The notes beneath the pieces are model-generated. The model saw only the letters and a program-made list of their open reading frames with translations. It made no database searches and was not told the origin of the DNA. Below, in pieces: positions 48,902 to 61,320 of a stretch of 62,517 nucleotides of DNA (its first letter is position 1; each line of letters opens with the position of its first letter). Made by a program: the position numbers and the translations under genes. Source of the stretch: Sphingomonadaceae bacterium (lineage in GTDB: Bacteria; Pseudomonadota; Alphaproteobacteria; Sphingomonadales; Sphingomonadaceae); the NCBI GenBank assembly GCA_030147805.1, contig JASBUR010000042.1, positions 1-62,517 on the forward strand. The letters run 5' to 3'.

Positions 48902-50353
48902 ATGCCGAACGACATGATGCTGCGCTTCACGACGGTCGATCAGGCCTACCCGCCCAAGCGGGAGGCCGAGGCGCGCGCGCACGACTTCCTCGAGATCGCG
49001 CGGCCCTATATCGTCGCCAAGGCCGAGGAACAGTCGTCGCGCTGCTCGCAATGCGGCGTGCCCTTCTGCCAGGTCCATTGCCCGCTGCACAATCACATCC
49101 CCGACTGGCTGCGGCTGACCGCCGAGGGCCGGCTCGAGGAAGCCTATGAGCTGTCGAACAGCACCTCGACGATGCCCGAGATCTGCGGCCGCATCTGCCC
49201 GCAGGACCGGCTGTGCGAGGGCAATTGCGTCATCGAACAGTCGGGGCACGGCGCGGTCACCATCGGCGCGGTCGAAAAGTTCATCACCGACACCGCCTGG
49301 GAACAGGGCTGGGTGAAGCCGGTCGAGGTGCTCGCCGACCGCTCGGGCCAGTCGGTCGGCATCATCGGCGCCGGCCCCGCCGGGCTCACCGCCGCCGAGC
49401 TGCTGCGCGTCAAGGGCTATGAGGTCCATGTCTACGACCGCCACGACCGCGCCGGCGGCCTGCTCACCTACGGCATCCCCGGCTTCAAGCTCGAAAAGGA
49501 CGTCGTCGGGCGGCGCGTCCAGCGGCTGGTCGACGCCGGCATCCACTTCCACCGCGAGTTCGAGGTCGGCCGCGACGCCAGCCTCGCCGAGCTGCGCCGC
49601 CGCCACGACGCGCTGCTGATCGCCACCGGGGTGTACAAGGCCCGCGACATCCCGGCGCCGGGCGTCGGGCTCGCCGGCATCGTCCCGGCGCTCGTCTATC
49701 TCACCGCGTCGAACCGCAAGGGCTTCGGCGACGCGGTGCCCGCCTATGACGACGGCACGCTCGACGCGGCGGGCAAGCGCGTCGTGGTGATCGGCGGCGG
49801 CGACACCGCGATGGACTGCGTGCGCACCGCGGTGCGGCAAGGCGCGGCGAGCGTCACCTGCCTCTACCGCCGCGACCGCGCCAACATGCCGGGATCGCGC
49901 ACCGAGGTCCGCCACGCCGAGGAGGAGGGCGTGACCTTCGAATGGCTGTCGGCGCCCGAGGGCTTCGAGGGCGACGCCGCAGTCACCGCGGTGCGCGCGC
50001 ACCGCATGCGGCTGGGCAGCGCCGACGCGTCGGGGCGCCGCGCCCCCGAGGCCGAGCCGGGTTCGTCGTTCCGCGCCGAGGCCGATCTGGCGATCATGGC
50101 GCTGGGCTTCGATCCCGAGGAGCTGCCGTCGATGTTCGGCGCGCCCGAGCTGGCGGTGACGCGCTGGGGCACGCTGCGCGTCGACCACAAGTCGATGCAG
50201 ACCAGCGTCGACGGCGTGTTCGCCGCCGGCGACATCGTGCGCGGCGCCTCGCTCGTCGTCTGGGCGATCCGCGACGGCCGCGACGTCGCGGCGTCGATGC
50301 ACCAGTATCTGGCGGCGAAGGTGGCGAAGCCCGCCGCCCGCGTCGCCGCCTGA
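48902..50353 (+). CDS. gltD: Glutamate synthase [NADPH] small subunit
   Basis: 483 aa from ATG 48902, with GAGGA 6 nt upstream (ATG 48896 is too close). It passes electrons from NADPH to the large subunit. The N-terminal 4Fe-4S region 'CSQCGVPFCQVHCPLHNHIPDWL' and 'ICGRICPQDRLCEGNCV', the FAD motif 'IIGAGPAGLTAAELLRVKGY', and the NADPH motif 'VVIGGGDTAMDCVRTA' are intact. Followed by gltB after a 144-nt gap that holds a palindromic repeat. The order gltD-gltB is reversed from E. coli. Confidence 0.95.
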   Translation: MPNDMMLRFTTVDQAYPPKREAEARAHDFLEIARPYIVAKAEEQSSRCSQCGVPFCQVHCPLHNHIPDWLRLTAEGRLEEAYELSNSTSTMPEICGRICPQDRLCEGNCVIEQSGHGAVTIGAVEKFITDTAWEQGWVKPVEVLADRSGQSVGIIGAGPAGLTAAELLRVKGYEVHVYDRHDRAGGLLTYGIPGFKLEKDVVGRRVQRLVDAGIHFHREFEVGRDASLAELRRRHDALLIATGVYKARDIPAPGVGLAGIVPALVYLTASNRKGFGDAVPAYDDGTLDAAGKRVVVIGGGDTAMDCVRTAVRQGAASVTCLYRRDRANMPGSRTEVRHAEEEGVTFEWLSAPEGFEGDAAVTAVRAHRMRLGSADASGRRAPEAEPGSSFRAEADLAIMALGFDPEELPSMFGAPELAVTRWGTLRVDHKSMQTSVDGVFAAGDIVRGASLVVWAIRDGRDVAASMHQYLAAKVAKPAARVAA

Positions 50354-50372
50354 GATGCGACTGACCAGGAAC

Positions 50373-50480
50373 ATCCTCCCCGGCACGGGGAGGGGGACCC
50401 TGCGCAGCAGGGTGGAGGGGTCTGAGCGCGGCCACCCCTCCACCGCCTGCGGCGGTCCCCCTCCCCTTGCAGGGGAGGAT
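50373..50480. repeat. Nested palindromic repeat between gltD and gltB
   Basis: 108 bp with outer inverted repeats ATCCTCCCC...GGGGAGGAT and inner pairs GGGGGACC/GGTCCCCC and GGTGGAGGGG/CCCCTCCACC. It can fold into one long branched hairpin in the gltD-gltB message, ending 17 nt before the gltB start, and may tune the ratio of the two subunits. Confidence 0.65.
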
Positions 50481-50497
50481 CACGGGAGCTTTTCGCG

Positions 50498-55048
<4,551 letters not shown>

Positions 55049-55073
55049 GGGGCAGTCGCCTTTCATCTTTTGT

Positions 55074-55250
55074 CGTCATCCCCGCGAAGGCGGGGATCCA
55101 CTTTCGACGAAGCTCTGCCCTTTGCGCTCACCCTGAGCTTGTCGAAGGGCGAGCTTGCCCGAATGCCCCAGCGCGCCAACCCTGCTTCGACAAGCTCAGC
55201 CTGAGCGCTCGGGGTGTTCAGCAGCGGGTCCCCGCCTTCGCGGGGATGAC
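55074..55250. repeat. Composite palindromic repeat element B
   Basis: 177 bp after gltB. Ends are inverted (CGTCATCCCCGCGAAGGCGG and CCGCCTTCGCGGGGATGACG), and the middle contains the inverted pair TGAGCTTGTCGAAG / CTTCGACAAGCTCA. It is related to element A at 47658 but with a different core. Confidence 0.75.
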
Positions 55251-55280
55251 GATGTTTGGTGGGTTGGCTATGCTGGCCCC

Positions 55281-55637
55281 ATGACACCCGCCGCCCTCGA
55301 AACCCGCTTGCGCGCCGCAGCGCTCGCCTATCCCGAGGCGGTCGAGGATCATCCCTGGGGCGAGAGCGCGTTCAAGGTGCGCGGCAAGGTGTTCATGTTC
55401 CTGCACCGCGGCGATGACGAGATCAGCCTGTCGCTGAAACTGCCGGTCAGCCGCGAGTTCGCGCTGGTCTGGGATTTTGCCGCGCCGACCGGCTATGGCC
55501 TGGGCAAGAGCGGCTGGATCAGCTGCAGGATCGGCGCCGACACCGACGCCGATCCCGAGCTGCTGCTCGGCTGGCTCGACGAAAGCTACCGGACGATCGC
55601 CCCGAAGAAGCTCGTCGCGACGCTTCCTGCCGCATAG
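55281..55637 (+). CDS. MmcQ/YjbR family DNA-binding-like protein
   Basis: 118 aa from ATG 55281, which lies after repeat B; earlier frames read through the repeat. '[34 protein letters not shown]' and '[38 protein letters not shown]' match the CyaY-fold YjbR family. Function unknown; predicted to bind DNA by fold. No partner evident. Confidence 0.87.
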   Translation: MTPAALETRLRAAALAYPEAVEDHPWGESAFKVRGKVFMFLHRGDDEISLSLKLPVSREFALVWDFAAPTGYGLGKSGWISCRIGADTDADPELLLGWLDESYRTIAPKKLVATLPAA

Positions 55638-55679
55638 GTGCATTGCCCCGCGAGTCGCGCGCGCTATGGTGCGCCGACG

Positions 55680-56351
55680 ATGTGGCAGCTCTATCAATAT
55701 CCGCTGTGCCCCTTCTCGCGGAAGGTGCGCTTCATGCTCGCCGAAAAGGCGGTGCCGCATGAGCTGGTGCGCGAGCTGCCCTGGGACCGCCGCGACGACT
55801 TCACCGACATGAACCCCGCCGGGCAGACGCCCGTGCTGGTCGCGCCCAACAACACCGCGGTCCTGATCGATTCGTCGGCGATCTGCGAATATTTCGAAGA
55901 GACCGTCGAGCGCACGCCGCTGCTCGGCAACGGCCCGATCGACCGCGCCGAGACGCGGCGGCTGGTCGCGTGGTTCGACCAGAAATTCTACGCCGAGGTC
56001 GGCGTGCTGCTGCTGCAGGAGCGCATGTACAAGCGGCTCGTCGCGCGCGCCTCGCCCGACGCGACCTTGCTGCGCCAGGCCGGGCGCAACGTCGAGGTCC
56101 ACCTCGACTATATCGAATATCTGCTCGACCATCGCCGCTGGCTCGGCGGCTCGACCTTCGGGCTCGCCGACATCGCCGCCGCGGCGCATCTGTCGGTCGC
56201 CGACTATCTCAACGGCGTCGACTGGACCGGCCATGCCGAGGCCAAGCAATGGTATTCGGCGATCAAGTCGCGCCCGACCTTCCGCCCGCTGCTCGGCGAG
56301 AAGATGGAAGGCCTCGCGCCGCCGGCGCATTACGACAAGCTGGATTTCTGA
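55680..56351 (+). CDS. Glutathione S-transferase family protein
   Basis: 223 aa from ATG 55680. The thioredoxin-fold half begins 'MWQLYQYPLCPFSRKVRFMLAEKAVPHELV' with a CPFSRK catalytic motif (Cys10), 'NPAGQTPVLVAPN' (cis-Pro) and 'IDSSAICEYFEE' (glutathione gamma-Glu contact). A helical domain ends 'LADIAAAAHLSVADYLNGV'. Resembles stringent-starvation or beta-type GSTs. The stop begins a hairpin with a GAAA tetraloop. Confidence 0.9.
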   Translation: MWQLYQYPLCPFSRKVRFMLAEKAVPHELVRELPWDRRDDFTDMNPAGQTPVLVAPNNTAVLIDSSAICEYFEETVERTPLLGNGPIDRAETRRLVAWFDQKFYAEVGVLLLQERMYKRLVARASPDATLLRQAGRNVEVHLDYIEYLLDHRRWLGGSTFGLADIAAAAHLSVADYLNGVDWTGHAEAKQWYSAIKSRPTFRPLLGEKMEGLAPPAHYDKLDF

Positions 56352-56388
56352 CGCCCTGAAAAGGGCGTCATCCTGACCTTCGTCAGGA
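56349..56388. terminator. Twin hairpins between GST and ABC permease genes
   Basis: First stem TGACGCCCT-GAAA-AGGGCGTCA (56349-56370), then immediately TCCTGAC-CTTC-GTCAGGA (56371-56388). The first starts at the GST stop codon and the second covers the stop of the convergent permease. Probably a bidirectional terminator; no long T-run. Confidence 0.55.
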
Positions 56389-57843
56389 CGACGGCTTCGA
56401 GCTTCGGCGGATCGACGCCCACAGGCTGGGCGGCGGGCCCGAGTTGAGCACGCCGGTGCGGAACAGCCGCGCCGACCCCCAGATCACCAGCGCTGCGACC
56501 GCCAGCTGCCACAGGATCGCCAGCGCATGCGCGCCGAGGCCGGGCTCGATCGCCGCCCGCGCCGCCATCATGTAGGGCGACGACAGCGGGAACCAGCTCA
56601 TCACCGTCGCCCAGCCGCCGCCCGGCAAGTCGACGGCGCCGAGCACGCCGATCAGGATGACCGCCTGCGCGATCGTCACCGGCATGCTCAGCGTCTGCAC
56701 CTCGCGGATCGACGCGCACAGCGAGCCGATGCCGAGATAGATGGCGCCGTAGAGCAGATAGGCGGTCGCGAGATAGAGACCGCACAAGGTCAGGAACGCC
56801 GGCCAGCCGACCGCGGGCACCGGCACCAGCGCCGCGGGCACCTGGCTGATCACCCAGGCAGCGCCGCCGCCGGCGATTCCCGCCCACAACGCCACGCCGA
56901 TCGCCGAGATGCCGAGCATGGCGATGAGCTTGCCCGCGAAGATCGCCGGCACCGGCACGCTGGCGACGAGCACCTCGATGACCTTGTTGGCCTTCTCCTC
57001 GACCATGTTCGACAGCAGCACGCCGGCGAGCAGCCCGATCAGCATGAAGATGATCCCGGCGCCGGCGCGGCCGATGGTGGCGCGCGCGTCGCGCTCGCCG
57101 CGCCCCGTCGCCTCGGGTCCCGCCGCGCGCTCGACCGCCAGCGGCCGGCGGACGCCGCGCAGCTCGGACAGCCGCGCGTCGAGCCCGGCGCGCGCCACCG
57201 CCTGCCGCTCGCGCGCCGCATTGACCAGCCGCGCGATGGCGTCGACATCGGGATCGCGGCCGGGCGCCACCAGCAGCCGCTCGCCGCCGGACTCGAGCCG
57301 CAGCACCGCGTCGAAGCGACGACGCGCGTCGGCGTCGCGGTCGCTGCGCAGCAGCCGCGCGGTCTGCGCCGCGACGTCGGCTGCGGCGGGCACGAACACC
57401 AGCCGCGGCGGCTGGCCGCGCATCGGCAGGCTGGCGCCCAGCGCGCCGAGGTCGAGATCGGCGCGGTCGCGCAGCGCCTCGAGCGCGCCGGGCGCACCCA
57501 GCGTCGCGATGCGCGCCGGCGGTAGATCCTCGGGGAGCGGCGCCAGTTCGGCGGGGAGCGGCCGCGCGCCGTGGACGGCGCGGAAGCGGTCGCGCAACCC
57601 GGCATAGGTGGCGCGCGTCCGCGCCGCCTCGACCTCCTCCTGCAGCCAGGGCTGCAGCCCGCCGCCGGCGTCGATGACCGCGACGCCGCGCGGCGACGCG
57701 GTGTCGCGGCTGCCGGACATCGCCGAGGCGCCGATGCCGATCGCCAGGCCGACGAGCGGCATCAGCAGCCAGACGAGGAAGCCGCGCGTGAAGACGGTGG
57801 CGAGGATGTCGCGCCGCGCGATGACGAACACCGAGCGGATCAT
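56383..57843 (-). CDS. ABC transporter permease, ABC-2/NatB type
   Basis: 486 aa from ATG 57843, which overlaps the ATPase gene by 4 nt. N-terminal helix 'VFVIARRDILATVFTRGFLVWLLMPLVGLAIG', a large extracytoplasmic region (residues about 50-240), then 'GAGIIFMLIGLLAGVLLSNMVEEKANKVIEVLVASVPVPAIFAGKLIAMLGI' and further helices, as in NatB/YhaP exporters. Substrate unknown (Na+ or small peptide/antimicrobial in relatives). Confidence 0.88.
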   Translation of the reverse strand: MIRSVFVIARRDILATVFTRGFLVWLLMPLVGLAIGIGASAMSGSRDTASPRGVAVIDAGGGLQPWLQEEVEAARTRATYAGLRDRFRAVHGARPLPAELAPLPEDLPPARIATLGAPGALEALRDRADLDLGALGASLPMRGQPPRLVFVPAAADVAAQTARLLRSDRDADARRRFDAVLRLESGGERLLVAPGRDPDVDAIARLVNAARERQAVARAGLDARLSELRGVRRPLAVERAAGPEATGRGERDARATIGRAGAGIIFMLIGLLAGVLLSNMVEEKANKVIEVLVASVPVPAIFAGKLIAMLGISAIGVALWAGIAGGGAAWVISQVPAALVPVPAVGWPAFLTLCGLYLATAYLLYGAIYLGIGSLCASIREVQTLSMPVTIAQAVILIGVLGAVDLPGGGWATVMSWFPLSSPYMMAARAAIEPGLGAHALAILWQLAVAALVIWGSARLFRTGVLNSGPPPSLWASIRRSSKPSS

Positions 57844-58760
57844 GCCGCCGCCCCCGCCGCGCGCGCGTCGTCGCCGACGATCGCCATGAACGCGTCGTGC
57901 AGCCCCGGCCGCTCGACGTGCAGGTCGCGCACCCCGGCGCCGGTATCGAGCAGGCGGCGCAGGGTCGGTTCGAGCCCGTCGGCGGGCAGGTCGAAGCGGT
58001 AGCCGTTGCCGCCGTCGTGCGCGAAGCCGGCCGGCAGCACCGCGTCGGCGGACGCCAGCGGTCGTTCGGTGACCAGCGCCACGCGCGTCGGCAGCAGGCG
58101 CCGTGCCGCATCGACGCTGCCGGTGAAGCGGGTGCGGCCGTGCGCGATGACGACCAGCGAATCGCAGAGCCGCTCGGCATGCGCCATGACGTGCGTCGAG
58201 AACAGGATGGTGGCGCCGCGCGCGCGCTCGCCGCGGATCAGCGTCTCGAGCACGTCCTGGTTGACCGGGTCGAGCCCCGAGAAGGGTTCGTCGAGGACGA
58301 TGAGATCGGGCTGGTGGACGATGGTGGCGAGCAGCTGCACCTTCTGCGCCATGCCCTTCGACAGCGTCTTGATCCGCGCCTGGCCGTGACCGCCGAGGCC
58401 GTTCGCCTCGAGCAGCGTGTCGGCGCGCCGTCGCCCTTCCGCCCAGGGCAGGCCGCGCAGCGCGCCCATATAGGCGATCGCCTCGCGCGGCGTCATCGCC
58501 GGGTAGAGGCCGCGCTCCTCGGGCAGGTAGCCGACGCGATGCGCCGCCTTCAGCGGCCGGCTTTCGCCAAGCAGCCGGCGCTCGCCGCCGTCGGGCTCCA
58601 GAATGCCGAGCAGCATGCGCAGCGTCGTGGTCTTGCCGGCGCCGTTCTGGCCGAGAAAGCCGAAGATCGCGCCCGCCGGCACGCTGAGATCGACGCCATC
58701 GACGACGGCGCGACCGCCGAAACGCTTGACCAGTCCCCGGGCCTCGATCGCCGCGTCCAT
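57840..58760 (-). CDS. ABC transporter ATP-binding protein (NatA type)
   Basis: 306 aa from ATG 58760 (another ATG five codons upstream at 58775). Walker A 'GFLGQNGAGKTTTLRML', Q-loop region 'RVGYLPEERGLYPAMT', signature 'KTLSKGMAQKVQLLATIVHQPDLIVLDEPFSGLDP' with Walker B, and H-loop 'LFSTHVMAHAE' are intact. The C-terminal extension is of DUF4162 kind. Operon with the permease. Confidence 0.93.
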   Translation of the reverse strand: MDAAIEARGLVKRFGGRAVVDGVDLSVPAGAIFGFLGQNGAGKTTTLRMLLGILEPDGGERRLLGESRPLKAAHRVGYLPEERGLYPAMTPREAIAYMGALRGLPWAEGRRRADTLLEANGLGGHGQARIKTLSKGMAQKVQLLATIVHQPDLIVLDEPFSGLDPVNQDVLETLIRGERARGATILFSTHVMAHAERLCDSLVVIAHGRTRFTGSVDAARRLLPTRVALVTERPLASADAVLPAGFAHDGGNGYRFDLPADGLEPTLRRLLDTGAGVRDLHVERPGLHDAFMAIVGDDARAAGAAA

Positions 58761-58806
58761 GCGCCCCCACGCCACTTTGCCGATGTCATGCTAGATGCCA
58801 CGAAGC

Positions 58807-59895
58807 ATGACCGACGACCAACAGCTTCGCGACCGGCTGAAGGCCGAAGCCGAGACGCTCGGCTTCGCCGCCTTCGGCATCGCCCGCGCCGACGCCGCGC
58901 CGAAGGCCGGCGAGCGGCTGCGCGCCTGGATCGCCGAGGGCTGCCATGGCGACATGCTGTGGATGGCCGACACCGCCGAGCGCCGCGCCTCGCCGCAGGG
59001 GCTGTGGCCCGCGGTGCGGTCGGTGGTGATGCTCGGCATGCCCTATACGCCAAGCGTCGACCCGCGCCGCCACGCCGACCGGCCCGATCTCGGCACCATC
59101 TCGGTCTATGCGCTCGGGCAGGATTATCACGACCTGATCAAGCGCCGGCTCAAGCAGCTCGCCGGCTGGCTGGTCGGCGCCGCCGGCGGTGGCGTCAAGG
59201 TGTTCGTCGACACCGCCCCGGTGCTCGAAAAGCCGCTGGCGGAAGCCGCTGGGCTCGGCTGGCAGGGCAAGCACACCAACCTCGTCAGCCGCGACCATGG
59301 CTCGTGGCTGTTCCTCGGCGCGATCTACACCACTCTCGATTTCGGGCTCGACCTGGCGCCCGACGATCGCCAGCTGCCGACCTGCGGTTCCTGCGACGCC
59401 TGCCAGACCGCGTGCCCGACCGACGCCTTCCCGGCGCCCTACCGGCTCGATGCGCGGCGCTGCATTTCCTATCTGACGATCGAGCATAAGGGGCCGATAC
59501 CGGTCGAATTCCGCCGGGCGATCGGCAACCGCATCTACGGCTGCGACGACTGCCTCGCCGCCTGCCCGTGGAACAAGTTCGCGGTCGCCGCGCGCGAGCT
59601 GGCCTTCCAGCCGCGCGCCGAGCTGGTGGCGCCGCCGCTCGCCGACCTGCTGGCGCTCGACGACGCCGGGTTTCGACAGGTCTTCGCCGGATCGCCGATC
59701 AAGCGCATCGGCCGCCACCGGATGGTGCGCAATGCGCTGATCGCCGCCGGCAACAGCGGCGACGCCGCCTTGCTGCCGCAGGTCGAGGCCTTGCGAAGCG
59801 ATGCGGATGCGGTCGTGCGCGAGGCCGCTGACTGGGCGGCGGATCAGCTGCGCAGCGCCAGCCGCTCGACGCAGGCGGCGGTGTCGGCCGCCTGA
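58807..59895 (+). CDS. queG: Epoxyqueuosine reductase QueG
   Basis: 362 aa from ATG 58807 (ATG 58795 also in frame). Final step of queuosine tRNA modification, cobalamin-dependent. 'GLGWQGKHTNLVSRDHGSWLFLGAIYTTLDF' is a QueG signature; two 4Fe-4S motifs 'CGSCDACQTACPTDAF' and 'YGCDDCLAACPWNKF' and C-terminal HEAT-like 'GRHRMVRNALIAAGNSGDAAL' complete it. Its 3' end overlaps the convergent lipoprotein gene by 52 nt. Confidence 0.93.
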   Translation: MTDDQQLRDRLKAEAETLGFAAFGIARADAAPKAGERLRAWIAEGCHGDMLWMADTAERRASPQGLWPAVRSVVMLGMPYTPSVDPRRHADRPDLGTISVYALGQDYHDLIKRRLKQLAGWLVGAAGGGVKVFVDTAPVLEKPLAEAAGLGWQGKHTNLVSRDHGSWLFLGAIYTTLDFGLDLAPDDRQLPTCGSCDACQTACPTDAFPAPYRLDARRCISYLTIEHKGPIPVEFRRAIGNRIYGCDDCLAACPWNKFAVAARELAFQPRAELVAPPLADLLALDDAGFRQVFAGSPIKRIGRHRMVRNALIAAGNSGDAALLPQVEALRSDADAVVREAADWAADQLRSASRSTQAAVSAA

Positions 59896-60185
59896 CCGGA
59901 TTTGTCGCGCGCCTCGACATAGCTGGCGGCGACCCTGCCGCTCTTGCGGTCGGGATAGAAATAGACGTCGAGCACGCAGGTCGCATCGGCGAACTGCAGC
60001 TGGCGCGCCGGCCCCTCGCTGCGGTCGAGCGCCGGCGTGCCGAGCCGCGCCGTCACCTCGGCGGGTTCGCGGCCGATGAGGCTGAAGCGCTGCGGCTCCG
60101 TCGGGGCGGGCAGCGGGACCGGAACGACCGCCGCGACGCAGGCGGGCAGCAGCAGCAGCGACAGGAGGGGAATCGCACGGGTCAT
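59844..60185 (-). CDS. Small lipoprotein of unknown function
   Basis: 113 aa. 'IPLLSLLLLPACVAAVVPVP' is a signal peptide with lipobox LPAC (Cys16). The mature part, 'FSLIGREPAEVTARLGTPALDRSEGPARQLQFADATCVLDVYFYP', resembles short SmpA/BamE-like periplasmic domains in its 'G.....V...LG.P' pattern, but I would not assign it. The 3' end is read antisense to the last 52 nt of queG. It diverges from the adenosine kinase gene, 81 nt away. Confidence 0.72.
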   Translation of the reverse strand: MTRAIPLLSLLLLPACVAAVVPVPLPAPTEPQRFSLIGREPAEVTARLGTPALDRSEGPARQLQFADATCVLDVYFYPDRKSGRVAASYVEARDKSGQAADTAACVERLALRS

Positions 60186-60266
60186 GATCGCCGATAACGC
60201 CCGAGCCGCGGTTGCGGGTCAATCCTCGCGCGGCTAGGGAGCAGGCGAACCGACAGAGGGACCTTC

Positions 60267-61250
60267 ATGACCAAGCCACTCGACGTGCTGGCGATCGGCA
60301 ATGCGATCGTCGACGTGATCGCCGCCGCCGACGACGCCTTCCTCACCGCGCAGCAGCTCGACAAGGGCTCGATGCGCCTCATCGACGCCGCCGAGGCCGA
60401 GCGCCTGTACGGCGTGATGGGCCCCGGCCGTGAGGTCTCGGGCGGATCGGGCGCCAACGCCGCCGCCGGCATCGCCGCGCTGGGCTGCAACGTCGCCTTC
60501 ATCGGCCGCGTCGCCGACGACCAGCTTGGTCAGGTGTTCGCGCACGACATCCGCGCCGCCGGCGTCGATTATCTCACGCCGTTCGCCGACAGCGGCAATC
60601 CGACCGCGCGCTGCCTGATCATGGTGACGCCCGACGCGCAGCGCACGATGAATACCTTCCTTGGCGCCAGCCAGGATCTGACCGAGGCGGACGTCGACTA
60701 CAGCCTCGTCGCGCAGGCGGGCATCACCTACCTCGAAGGCTATCTCTGGGACCCGCCCGCGCCGCGCGCGGCGATGGCGAAGGCGCTGACAGTGGCGCGC
60801 GAGGCTGGCCGCAAGGTGGCCTTCACGCTGTCCGACGCCTTTTGCGTCGAGCGGCACCGCGACGACTTCCTGATGCTGGCGAACGGCAAGGTCGATGTGC
60901 TGTTCGCCAACGAGGTCGAGATCAAGTCGCTGTTCCAGACCGACGACTTCGACACCGCGATCCGCGCCATCCAGGGCAAGCTGCCGATCGCCGTCGTCAC
61001 GCGCAGCGAAAAGGGCGCGCTGGTCGTGACCCCCGACGATCTCGTCGCCGTGCCGGCCGCGCCGGTCGATAGGATCGTCGACACCACCGGCGCCGGCGAC
61101 CTGTTCGCCGCGGGTTTCCTTGCCGGGCTCGCGCAGGGCCGGTCGCATGCCGACTGCGCGCGGCTCGGCGCGGTCGCCGCTGCCGAGGTGATTTCGCATT
61201 ACGGCGCGCGGCCCGAGGCCGACCTCAAGGCGCTGACCGCCGCCATCTGA
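60267..61250 (+). CDS. PfkB family sugar kinase, adenosine kinase-like
   Basis: 327 aa. 'PLDVLAIGNAIVDVIAAADD' opens the ribokinase fold, 'GGSGANAAAGIAALGCNVAFIGRVADDQLG' is the first PfkB signature and 'DTTGAGDLFAAGFLAGL' the second (catalytic Asp near 278). Alphaproteobacterial relatives are usually called adenosine kinase; nucleoside salvage is the likely role. RBS GAGGG about 8 nt before ATG 60267. Confidence 0.9.
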   Translation: MTKPLDVLAIGNAIVDVIAAADDAFLTAQQLDKGSMRLIDAAEAERLYGVMGPGREVSGGSGANAAAGIAALGCNVAFIGRVADDQLGQVFAHDIRAAGVDYLTPFADSGNPTARCLIMVTPDAQRTMNTFLGASQDLTEADVDYSLVAQAGITYLEGYLWDPPAPRAAMAKALTVAREAGRKVAFTLSDAFCVERHRDDFLMLANGKVDVLFANEVEIKSLFQTDDFDTAIRAIQGKLPIAVVTRSEKGALVVTPDDLVAVPAAPVDRIVDTTGAGDLFAAGFLAGLAQGRSHADCARLGAVAAAEVISHYGARPEADLKALTAAI

Positions 61251-61287
61251 GCCGGCCGCCGCCGGCGCCGCCGGCGGTCGAAAGAAG

Positions 61288-61316
61288 ACGGGCGCCGATT
61301 TCTCGGCGCCCGTTTT
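61288..61316. terminator. Strong terminator between adenosine kinase and permease genes
   Basis: Perfect 11-bp stem ACGGGCGCCGA-TTTC-TCGGCGCCCGT followed by TTTTC on the plus strand; on the minus strand it is followed by CTTCTTT. It can end both convergent genes. Confidence 0.8.
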
Positions 61317-61320
61317 CGGT

